From positions 6,672 through 70,671 of the forward strand of contig DBXO01000003.1 of NCBI GenBank assembly GCA_002309635.1: a stretch of DNA of 64,000 bases, written 5' to 3'. Made by a program: the position numbers and the translations under genes. The notes under the pieces were generated by a model. It saw nothing but the letters and a program-made list of their open reading frames with translations. It searched no databases and was not told where the DNA came from. Shown here one piece after another: positions 31,111 to 38,059 of the stretch (within the stretch, counting starts at the first letter, position 1; each line of letters begins with the position of its first letter). Source of the DNA: Ruminococcus flavefaciens (lineage in GTDB: Bacteria; Bacillota; Clostridia; Oscillospirales; Ruminococcaceae).

Positions 31111-33381
31111 ATGATGAGATTCAAAACACTGAAAAGAGCAATCGGCGGTACGGTCTCTGCATTGATGATCGCGGCGGGAATTCCCTCATTCCCTGCTGTA
31201 AACGCAGAGGCTGACGAAAACGGACGATACTTCACAGACAGCTTCGACAGCAGCGACGGCGGCTGGACAGGCAGAGGCTCCGCATCAGTTGAGACTACCT
31301 CCTCGGAGAAGTTCGAGGGAACAGGGAGTCTCAGCATTACAGGCAGAACTGATTCATGGAACGGCGCTGTAAAGGAGCTCAGCACCGCTACCTTCGTTCC
31401 GGGAAACAGCTATGCTTTCAGCGTAAATGCAATGTATAAGACAGGCAGCGCTGAAGAGACCTTCAAGCTCACGCTCCAGTACAACGACGGAAGTCAGAAT
31501 GTGTACAGCAACGTTGCTACAGCAGCGACCTCGGCAGGCGACTGGGTATGCCTCAGCAATCCGGAGTATGAGATACCCGCAGGAGCTACAGACCTTCAGC
31601 TTTATGTAGAGACTGATGGCAGCGAGATCGATTTTTTCATCGACGAGGCTGTGGGAGCTGTTTCAGGCACCGCTGTACAAGGTGCGGCAGGTCCGAGAAA
31701 GATGACTATCGGAGACATTAATTTCGACGAGAAGATAGATTCCCTCGATATGATAACCGCAAGAAGGGGACTTATCGCAGGCGGCTTTGAAGATTCAAAG
31801 ACTCAGAAGGCAGCCGATGTTGATCAGAACAAGAAGTTTGAGACAGCTGATCTGGTGCTTCTCCAGCAGTTCATACTTAAGCAGATAACCGAATTCCCGG
31901 TTAACAAGCCTGAGGTTGATCTCTCGGAGCTTGCAGGCAGGTTCGGCAATGTCAGCCTGGCTGATTCATGGAAGAAGGATAACGAGAACAATCCTCTTAC
32001 CACACAGCGTTTCGGCGCAGATCCTGGCTGGATGGTATATGACGGAAGACTCTATATCTATACAACAAACGACGCATTTGAATATTCAAACGGCAGCATA
32101 AGAGATAATGAGTACGAGGTACGTACTATCAACTGCGTATCTACAGCCGATATGGTAAACTGGACCGATCACGGTGCTATCCCTGTTGCTTACGATAAGG
32201 GTGCACTTCCCAACGGCGCAGCCAAGTGGGCAGCACGTTCATGGGCTCCCGATGCAGCTTGGAAGATGATAAACGGCAAGCCGAAGTTCTTCCTCTACTT
32301 TGCAAACAACGGTTCAGGCATCGGCGTACTCACAGCCGACAGCCCGACAGGTCCTTGGACCGATCCTATCGGCAAGGAGCTCATCAGCCGCAACACACCT
32401 AACTGCGGAAACGTAGCATGGCTCTTTGATCCCGGCGTATACTACGATGAGGCTACAGACGAGGCTTACCTCTTCTTCGGCGGCGGTAAGAACGACAACG
32501 ACGGTACAGGCTACAACAATCCTAAGACAGGACGCTGCGTAAAGCTCGGCGACGACATGATCTCTATCAGCGGAACTCCTCAGACAATGGATACACCTTA
32601 TCTCTTCGAGGATTCAAGCCTTATCAAGATCGGCGATACATGGTATTACTCATACTGTGCTAACTGGAATGTTCCGAACGGTACAAATGTAAACGGCGTA
32701 AGCTTCGGCAACGCTGATATCCTTTACATGACATCAAAGAATCCTCTCGGTCCATGGTCTTCAAACAATCTCAAGGGCGTAGTCTTCCAGAATACGGCTA
32801 CACAGAGGATAGATAACGGCGGTAACAACCACCACTCCATAATTTTCTTCAAGGATAAGTACTACGTAGCATACCACTCACGTCAGCAGGAGATGCGTAT
32901 GAACGGCGGCAAGGACAGAAACTACCGTTCAACGCAGATAAATGAGGCTACATACAATGCATCAAACGGAACGATCACATGTAAGGGTGATATGACAGGC
33001 GTTAAGCAGATCGAGAATCTTGATCCCACACAGACAGTACGCGCTGCCACAATGTCCAACGAGTCAAAGGGCATAAGCGTATCCGGAGTAGGCGACACAA
33101 CAGTCGAGTTCAAGAAGGGCGAGTGGGCTAAGGTCAGCAAGGTAGACTTCTCCAAGGTCTCAAGCGGCACACTTACAGCCAAGGCTTCTTCAAAGAACGG
33201 CGCTATCATCAAGGTAGTTGCAGGTTCGAGAACAGGCGACGCAATCAGCTACATTGAGGTACCCGCAGGCGGTTCTATGGAAACAATCGACACCGTGCTT
33301 GCAGATATCCCAAGCGGAGCATCTGACATTTACTTCATTGCCAACGGCGATTTAAGCTTTGACAGCTGGTCAATGTCGTAA
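31111..33381 (+). CDS. Cellulosomal GH43 glycoside hydrolase (CBM22-dockerin-GH43-CBM6)
   Basis: 756 residues. Signal peptide ~1-33; CBM22-like ~35-185 (SLSITGRTDSWNGAVKEL, TLQYNDGSQNVYS); dockerin ~190-262 (GDINFDEKIDSLDMITAR, ADVDQNKKFETADLVLLQ); GH43 five-bladed propeller ~265-620; CBM6-like C-terminus. GH43 residues are in place: Asp of ADPGWMVYDGRLYIYT (base), Asp of SWAPDAAWK (pKa tuner), Glu in LFEDSSLIKIGDTWYYS (acid). Enzymes of this type remove arabinose from, or cleave, xylan and arabinan. An internal dockerin between carbohydrate-binding and catalytic parts is less usual. Two ATGs lie in tandem (31111, 31114); GGAG 8-10 bases upstream suits either. Confidence 0.9.
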   Translation: MMRFKTLKRAIGGTVSALMIAAGIPSFPAVNAEADENGRYFTDSFDSSDGGWTGRGSASVETTSSEKFEGTGSLSITGRTDSWNGAVKELSTATFVPGNSYAFSVNAMYKTGSAEETFKLTLQYNDGSQNVYSNVATAATSAGDWVCLSNPEYEIPAGATDLQLYVETDGSEIDFFIDEAVGAVSGTAVQGAAGPRKMTIGDINFDEKIDSLDMITARRGLIAGGFEDSKTQKAADVDQNKKFETADLVLLQQFILKQITEFPVNKPEVDLSELAGRFGNVSLADSWKKDNENNPLTTQRFGADPGWMVYDGRLYIYTTNDAFEYSNGSIRDNEYEVRTINCVSTADMVNWTDHGAIPVAYDKGALPNGAAKWAARSWAPDAAWKMINGKPKFFLYFANNGSGIGVLTADSPTGPWTDPIGKELISRNTPNCGNVAWLFDPGVYYDEATDEAYLFFGGGKNDNDGTGYNNPKTGRCVKLGDDMISISGTPQTMDTPYLFEDSSLIKIGDTWYYSYCANWNVPNGTNVNGVSFGNADILYMTSKNPLGPWSSNNLKGVVFQNTATQRIDNGGNNHHSIIFFKDKYYVAYHSRQQEMRMNGGKDRNYRSTQINEATYNASNGTITCKGDMTGVKQIENLDPTQTVRAATMSNESKGISVSGVGDTTVEFKKGEWAKVSKVDFSKVSSGTLTAKASSKNGAIIKVVAGSRTGDAISYIEVPAGGSMETIDTVLADIPSGASDIYFIANGDLSFDSWSMS

Positions 33382-33484
33382 TTCTTTTCGTTATTGATCT
33401 GTGCGGCGTTTCTGCACAATGTGCCGCACAGGTTGATATAATTCCAAAAACTGAATTGTAAGGGACAAATCAGAAAAAACAGGA

Positions 33485-33510
33485 AAGCCGTGCTTTAGGC
33501 AGCACGGCTT
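33485..33510 (+). terminator. Terminator after the GH43 gene
   Basis: AAGCCGTGCT-TTAGGC-AGCACGGCTT followed by a T-run, about 100 bases after the stop. Confidence 0.85.
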
Positions 33511-33539
33511 TTTTGTATTTTCGGATAAAAAGCAAATTT

Positions 33540-33562
33540 GGTTATAGAAAAAATCTATAACC
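33540..33562. promoter_or_regulatory. Perfect inverted repeat upstream of metY (candidate operator)
   Basis: GGTTATAGA-AAAAA-TCTATAACC, 9-bp arms, 19 bases upstream of the -35 box. Symmetry and position suit a dimeric regulator of sulfur genes; the regulator is not in the window. Confidence 0.5.
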
Positions 33563-33580
33563 TGTTATGACATTTATGGA

Positions 33581-33610
33581 TTGGACAAATATATAAAACC
33601 GATGTATAAT
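33581..33610 (+). promoter_or_regulatory. Promoter of the leader ORF and metY
   Basis: TTGGAC (33581-33586) and TATAAT (33605-33610), 18-bp spacer. Confidence 0.65.
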
Positions 33611-33640
33611 ATAGGCATACCGAACGAAAGGAGAGGTACA

Positions 33641-33721
33641 ATGAAACAACTGAATACACTTGACCGTCTCCGTTCCATCGTCAGAGGGATTGACCGAATG
33701 TGCGGCGGACGATGTTATTAA
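33641..33721 (+). CDS. 26-residue Cys-containing leader peptide before metY
   Basis: A short ORF with a strong site (AAAGGAGAGG) encodes 26 residues ending RMCGGRCY. It stands between the promoter and metY, 61 bases before the metY start. Two Cys codons in the last six residues, in front of a sulfur-assimilation gene, suggest a regulatory leader that stalls ribosomes when cysteine is low, as known from other Cys-rich leader peptides. It might instead be a small metal-binding peptide. No alternative RNA hairpin was worked out. Confidence 0.5.
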   Translation: MKQLNTLDRLRSIVRGIDRMCGGRCY

Positions 33722-33782
33722 GGCTTATCACAAAAGAGTAATGTTTATATAAATTTGAATGTTTTTTCAGGAGGAAAATAAA

Positions 33783-35072
33783 ATGGCTAACAATAAATTA
33801 CATTTTGAAACTTTACAGCTCCACGTTGGACAGGAGCAGGCAGACCCCGCTACTGACGCAAGAGCAGTACCGATATACGCAACCACATCTTACGTTTTCC
33901 ATGATTCACAGCATGCTGCCGACCGTTTCGGACTTAAGGACGCAGGCAACATATACGGAAGACTTACCAACTCCACACAGGACGTTTTTGAAAAGCGTAT
34001 AGCAGCTCTTGAGGGCGGCGTTGCGGCACTTGCCACAGCTTCGGGAGCAGCCGCCATTACATACACCATTCAGGCGCTTGCAAAGGCAGGTGAGAATATT
34101 GTTGCTTCAAAGACGATTTACGGCGGCACATATAATCTTCTTGCACATACCCTTCCGCTTTACGGCATAACCTCAAAGTTTGCAGACCCGGATTCGCCTG
34201 AGAGCTTTGAAGCTGCAATAGACGAGAATACCAAGGCTCTTTACATCGAAACTCTCGGCAATCCCAATTCCAACGCTATCGATATCGAAAAGATAGCACA
34301 GATAGCTCATGCACACGGTATACCGCTTGTAGTTGACAACACCTTTGCAACTCCGTTCCTTGTGCGTCCTGTCGAGTACGGCGCAGATATCGTGGTTCAT
34401 TCCGCAACAAAGTTCATCGGCGGACACGGTACAGCTATCGGAGGAGTTATCGTAGACAGCGGCAACTTCGACTGGGCAAAGTCGGGACGTTATCCATGGA
34501 TATCAGAGCCCAACCCGAGCTACCACGGGGTAAGCTTCACAGCAGCCGCAGGTGCAGCAGCATTTGTTACATACATACGCGCAATACTTCTCCGTGATAC
34601 AGGCGCTACACTTTCACCTTTCCATGCGTTCATCTTCTTGCAGGGACTTGAGACCCTTTCCCTCCGCGTAGAGCGGCACACAGAAAACGCAAAGAAGATA
34701 GTTGAGTACTTATCGGCACATCCTCAGGTAGAGGCGGTTCATCACCCACTTGTAAGCAGCGAGCCCAGCCATGAGGTATATAAGAAGTACTTCCCCAACG
34801 GCGGCGGCAGCATCTTTACCTTTGATATAAAGGGAACAGAGGACGACGCAAAGAAGTTCATCGACAATCTTGATATCTTCTCGCTTCTTGCAAATGTAGC
34901 CGACGTTAAGTCGCTTGTAATACACCCCGCTTCAACAACGCATTCACAGCTCACAGAGGAGGAGCTTGCAGAGCAGGGAATAAAGCGCACAACTATCCGT
35001 CTGTCAATAGGAACAGAGCATATCGACGATCTTATCGCAGCTCTTGACGGCGCATTCAAGGCAATAGAATAA
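33783..35072 (+). CDS. metY: O-acetylhomoserine sulfhydrylase (aminocarboxypropyltransferase)
   Basis: 429 residues from ATG at 33783, chosen because CAGGAGGAAAATAAA lies right before it (an upstream start at 33759 has none). It belongs to the Cys/Met-metabolism PLP enzymes: FETLQLHVGQEQADP and YATTSYVFHDSQHAAD at the start, VDNTFATPFLVRP, and the PLP lysine in VVHSATKFIGGHG near residue 205. The insert GRYPWISEPNPSYHGVSF is typical of O-acetylhomoserine sulfhydrylases rather than cystathionine synthases. The enzyme makes homocysteine from O-acetylhomoserine and sulfide. It stands alone between a leader ORF and a terminator. Confidence 0.92.
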   Translation: MANNKLHFETLQLHVGQEQADPATDARAVPIYATTSYVFHDSQHAADRFGLKDAGNIYGRLTNSTQDVFEKRIAALEGGVAALATASGAAAITYTIQALAKAGENIVASKTIYGGTYNLLAHTLPLYGITSKFADPDSPESFEAAIDENTKALYIETLGNPNSNAIDIEKIAQIAHAHGIPLVVDNTFATPFLVRPVEYGADIVVHSATKFIGGHGTAIGGVIVDSGNFDWAKSGRYPWISEPNPSYHGVSFTAAAGAAAFVTYIRAILLRDTGATLSPFHAFIFLQGLETLSLRVERHTENAKKIVEYLSAHPQVEAVHHPLVSSEPSHEVYKKYFPNGGGSIFTFDIKGTEDDAKKFIDNLDIFSLLANVADVKSLVIHPASTTHSQLTEEELAEQGIKRTTIRLSIGTEHIDDLIAALDGAFKAIE

Positions 35073-35085
35073 TAACGCAAAAGGA

Positions 35086-35109
35086 CTGCGTAACTTCAAG
35101 GTTACGCAG
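35086..35109 (+). terminator. Terminator after metY
   Basis: CTGCGTAAC / GTTACGCAG, 9-bp stem, followed by an 8-T run a few bases on. Confidence 0.85.
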
Positions 35110-35132
35110 CCCTTCATTTTTTTTGTCCGCGC

Positions 35133-35825
35133 TCAGGCGCTTTCCGCCTGCGCATTCTGCAAAGTCATGTTAAAGTTGTTGTTGAAGTTCCTGCCCGACT
35201 TTTTCCACCACAGCTGCATTATAAAGTGTGCAGCCGTCAGACCGGCTATATAAACCGCTGCTGCAACAGCTGCTGATGTTTTAAGAGAAAGTCCGAAACC
35301 GTTGTTGATAAAAGTGGCTCTTTTCAGCAGAGTTATCTGATTCAGAAGCAGGATAAATGCTACTCCGGTCAGAATATTTGGTATCAGGCCCTTGCTTTTT
35401 CCGTATACTGCATTGAATATACAGGCTATGACCGTATTTATTGAGTTTGCAATGAGCAGGTCAGAGGCCATATCGGGTCGGTTCCTTAAGAGCGCCGACA
35501 GTACAAGCAATATGTCTATGAAAATGCAGAATATCGCCATCACTGCTATCGGAGCGTCGGTGAACAGCTTTTTTGCCTGCGGGACAGATGCAAAGAACTT
35601 TGTATGTGTTATTCTGAGGTTCCCGTTAAAGAACATGAACATCATAAAACCGTGCATCATTCCGCAGCAGCCTATCATGCTGCCGTAGTCATTGTCTCCG
35701 CGCTCTGCGGGATCGTATATGCTTCCGATGACGATAGCAGCAGAAAAGCCTATGCCGAATGTGAACAGTATGATATTGAAAGATACCTTTAAATATATTT
35801 TTATAGCTTTAATAAGATCATTCAT
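35133..35825 (-). CDS. Integral membrane protein, likely ABC exporter subunit
   Basis: 230 residues, about six hydrophobic segments (e.g. VSFNIILFTFGIGFSAAIVIG, VMAIFCIFIDILLVLSALL, AVAAAVYIAGLTAAHFIMQ). I do not recognise a named family. It is the last gene of a four-gene unit with a YtrA-type regulator and an ABC ATPase, and pairs with another membrane protein directly upstream. The likely role is half of a two-subunit permease for an antibiotic- or cell-envelope-related exporter, as in ytr-type operons. Confidence 0.6.
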   Translation of the reverse strand: MNDLIKAIKIYLKVSFNIILFTFGIGFSAAIVIGSIYDPAERGDNDYGSMIGCCGMMHGFMMFMFFNGNLRITHTKFFASVPQAKKLFTDAPIAVMAIFCIFIDILLVLSALLRNRPDMASDLLIANSINTVIACIFNAVYGKSKGLIPNILTGVAFILLLNQITLLKRATFINNGFGLSLKTSAAVAAAVYIAGLTAAHFIMQLWWKKSGRNFNNNFNMTLQNAQAESA

Positions 35826-35835
35826 AGCCTTCTCC

Positions 35836-36525
35836 TTAATTATCCCAGTGTTTTTTTCTGTAGCTTGTCACTACAGCTATCTCGGAGACAATCGTAAGCA
35901 CTACAGCAGCCGCTGCCGCAGCTAAATGAAAAGCACATAGTTTTCCGTCCGTGAGTATGAGGGATACGATACCCATTGCAGATATAATATAATTTACGAT
36001 CATCGATACGAGCAAACGCATTATCGTATTTTTCATTGCCGCAAATATTGACGAAACTGCACGAGCCAAGGTAACAAAAATGCATATGGAAACACAGCTT
36101 GCCGTACCGAATCTGAGCGGTGCGAATCCGACGGCGTCAAATATGCCTATGACAATACTGAATATGATTATTACTGTTATGCCCTCTGCCGCCATTGTAT
36201 AGTGAGCTTTCTTGAATGTGTCGAATCCTCCCTTTACTGTCCTGAAGAATTTTCCGCCCGGAATTGACTTTGTGAATGTGGAAGACATGCGCAAAGCTAC
36301 GATTATTCCGCAGAATATGGTGGAAATGAAGTCGTTTACAAGCTGATCCGTGTCATTATTGATATCGTCGCCCTCGATGACGTCTAAAAATGTCAGTACG
36401 AGCTTGAAGCACAGAAACATACCCACAGCGAAAAGCGACAGCTGAGCCACCATATTCGGAAATGATCTTCCCATATATACCTTGTAAGCTTCAGGATAGG
36501 AAAGGGGTGTCTTGTTATTCTCCAT
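35836..36525 (-). CDS. Integral membrane protein, likely ABC exporter subunit
   Basis: 229 residues, about six hydrophobic segments (LSLFAVGMFLCFKLVLTFL, GITVIIIFSIVIGIFDAVG, LLVSMIVNYIISAMGIVSLI). Not similar in detail to the next gene but the same size, so the two probably form the membrane channel of one transporter. Its start overlaps the end of the ATPase gene by 11 bases, a sign of coupled translation. Confidence 0.6.
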   Translation of the reverse strand: MENNKTPLSYPEAYKVYMGRSFPNMVAQLSLFAVGMFLCFKLVLTFLDVIEGDDINNDTDQLVNDFISTIFCGIIVALRMSSTFTKSIPGGKFFRTVKGGFDTFKKAHYTMAAEGITVIIIFSIVIGIFDAVGFAPLRFGTASCVSICIFVTLARAVSSIFAAMKNTIMRLLVSMIVNYIISAMGIVSLILTDGKLCAFHLAAAAAAVVLTIVSEIAVVTSYRKKHWDN

Positions 36526-37402
36526 CTTTCTCCGCCTTTCTGAGTATGCCCACGCTGAGCTGCTGGAGATTCGGCTTTTCCACAGCAGTATCGAGCTGTG
36601 AGAGCTGAATGGTGTTTTCCGTAAGAGCGATACCCTCGAAATTGGAGCTGTTGCCCGTATAGGATATCATAAACGGCTTTGCCTGCTCGCCCTTGTCGGC
36701 TTCGCCGTGTACGAGTATGTATTTCTCTTTAAGGTCTTCGACGAAGCCCTTTTCGATTATCTTTCCGTTCGCCATGAATATTGCATAGTCAGTGGCATAC
36801 TCCATATCGGCGATGTTATGTGTTGAGAAAAGTACGCTCTTGTCACCGCTGCCGTCCGCTATGTATTCTCTGAAAATATCGCAGAGCATATCGCGGGCAA
36901 GAGGGTCCAGCGATGAAGCAGGCTCGTCAAGGACAAGGAGCTCCGTATCTCTTGCAAGCACAGCTGCAAGGTATGTCCTCATGCGGTTTCCGTCCGACAT
37001 TTTTATGAGCTTTTTCGGCTTTTTGCCGTTCGGACCGTCAAGCTTGAATCTTTTGCAGAGTTCGGCGAAGCGCTGTCTGCTGAAATTGTCGAAAGCTATT
37101 TCCATCACATCTGCTATATTCTTCACGGTCCAGTCCTGAGGGAAATAATTTGCCGACGAACAGTAGCCTATCCTGTTCCTGACAATATTGCTGTCGATGT
37201 CGTCATACTTGTCGAAATAGACTGTCTTTCCGCCATCGTTCCCCGTGACGCCGCAAAGCACATCTATGAGAGTGGTCTTGCCAGCACCGTTTGCCCCGAT
37301 AAGTGCAGTTGCAAATCCCCTCGGTATATCTGCGTCTATCTCGCCGAGTGTAAAGTCCTTGTATTTTTTTACTATACCATTGATTTTTAAAACGTTATCC
37401 AT
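36515..37402 (-). CDS. ABC transporter ATP-binding protein
   Basis: 295 residues from ATG at 37402, preceded by GGAAAGGTGATC; a GTG nine bases upstream is less well placed. Walker A LIGANGAGKTTL, ABC-family Walker B ELLVLDEPASSLDP and switch-His STHN are all visible. The signature loop (IKMSDGNRMR) is a weak form of LSGGQ (MSDGN). The C-terminal ~70 residues follow VEDLKEKY and are not part of the ATPase core. Belongs to the BcrA/YtrB-like exporters, working with the two membrane proteins downstream. Confidence 0.85.
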   Translation of the reverse strand: MDNVLKINGIVKKYKDFTLGEIDADIPRGFATALIGANGAGKTTLIDVLCGVTGNDGGKTVYFDKYDDIDSNIVRNRIGYCSSANYFPQDWTVKNIADVMEIAFDNFSRQRFAELCKRFKLDGPNGKKPKKLIKMSDGNRMRTYLAAVLARDTELLVLDEPASSLDPLARDMLCDIFREYIADGSGDKSVLFSTHNIADMEYATDYAIFMANGKIIEKGFVEDLKEKYILVHGEADKGEQAKPFMISYTGNSSNFEGIALTENTIQLSQLDTAVEKPNLQQLSVGILRKAEKDGE

Positions 37403-37418
37403 AAAGATCACCTTTCCA

Positions 37419-37790
37419 TTAAATTTCTAAATCCCACAATGTCCTGAGCGTTTCACAGACTTCATCAATATCAAGTCCCGCTATCCTTGCCGAATGTATC
37501 GCATTTGTCAGATCCTGTTCAAGCTGGCGCATATGCTGCTCAACTATCATTTTCTCGTCCTGCGCATTGACAAAGTAGCCTTTTCCCTTAGCAGCGGTTA
37601 TCAGCCCTTCCTCCGAAAGCTCGTCATAGGCTTTCATAGTTGTTATGACGCTTATTTTCAGATTCTGAGCAAGCACCCTTATAGAAGGCAGAGGGTCACC
37701 GCTTTTAAGCTTTCCGGACAGTATCTGCTCTCTGAGCTGTGCCGCTATCTGCTTATAGATCGGTTCGTTTGAGTTTTGATATATTTTCAA
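37419..37790 (-). CDS. YtrA-type GntR-family regulator
   Basis: 123 residues starting from a TTG at 37790, preceded by a perfect AAGGAGGTGAT. A long in-frame extension further upstream has no such site and gives a protein too long for the subfamily. SNEPIYKQIAAQLREQILSGKLKSGDPLPSIRVLAQNLKIS is reduced here to its clear parts: the winged-helix start EPIYKQIAAQLREQI and PLPSIRVLAQNL. The short C-terminal tail is typical of YtrA, which lacks an effector domain. It heads the operon of the ATPase and two membrane genes and likely represses it. Confidence 0.85.
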   Translation of the reverse strand: MKIYQNSNEPIYKQIAAQLREQILSGKLKSGDPLPSIRVLAQNLKISVITTMKAYDELSEEGLITAAKGKGYFVNAQDEKMIVEQHMRQLEQDLTNAIHSARIAGLDIDEVCETLRTLWDLEI

Positions 37791-37815
37791 AATATCACCT
37801 CCTTGAATGTCACAA

Positions 37816-37838
37816 CTGTTTATGTGTTCTATAAACAG
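37816..37838. promoter_or_regulatory. Inverted repeat overlapping the GntR-operon promoter
   Basis: CTGTTTAT-N7-ATAAACAG. It touches the -10 of the operon promoter, the right place for a self-repressing operator. Confidence 0.6.
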
Positions 37839-37865
37839 TATATAACAGATATGCGGTTTTGTCAA
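37837..37865 (-). promoter_or_regulatory. Promoter of the YtrA-type operon
   Basis: Minus-strand TTGACA (37860-37865) and TATACT (37837-37842), 17-bp spacer. Confidence 0.8.
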
Positions 37866-37986
37866 TAGTTGAAAATGCTGAAAACAATATTTATACAGCA
37901 AGCTGTTTTGTGCATGATGCACGAGGGCGGAACTGCGTATATCTGTTACGGATATTACGGGATAAATATTACGTATCACGTTTATA

Positions 37987-38015
37987 TTGCTATTTACTGC
38001 ACATTGTGATATAAT
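37987..38015 (+). promoter_or_regulatory. Probable promoter of the GH43/LamG gene
   Basis: TTGCTA (37987-37992) and TATAAT (38010-38015), 17-bp spacer; AAGGAGGAAT precedes the ATG at 38060. Confidence 0.55.
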
Positions 38016-38059
38016 TAAAGCAGCTTTTGACGTTACTATAAAATGTAAGGAGGAATAAC

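Noticed and set aside
33611..33782. SAM or T-box riboswitch before metY
   Set aside because: The leader is short, is largely taken up by the 26-codon ORF, and shows none of the conserved riboswitch segments I know.
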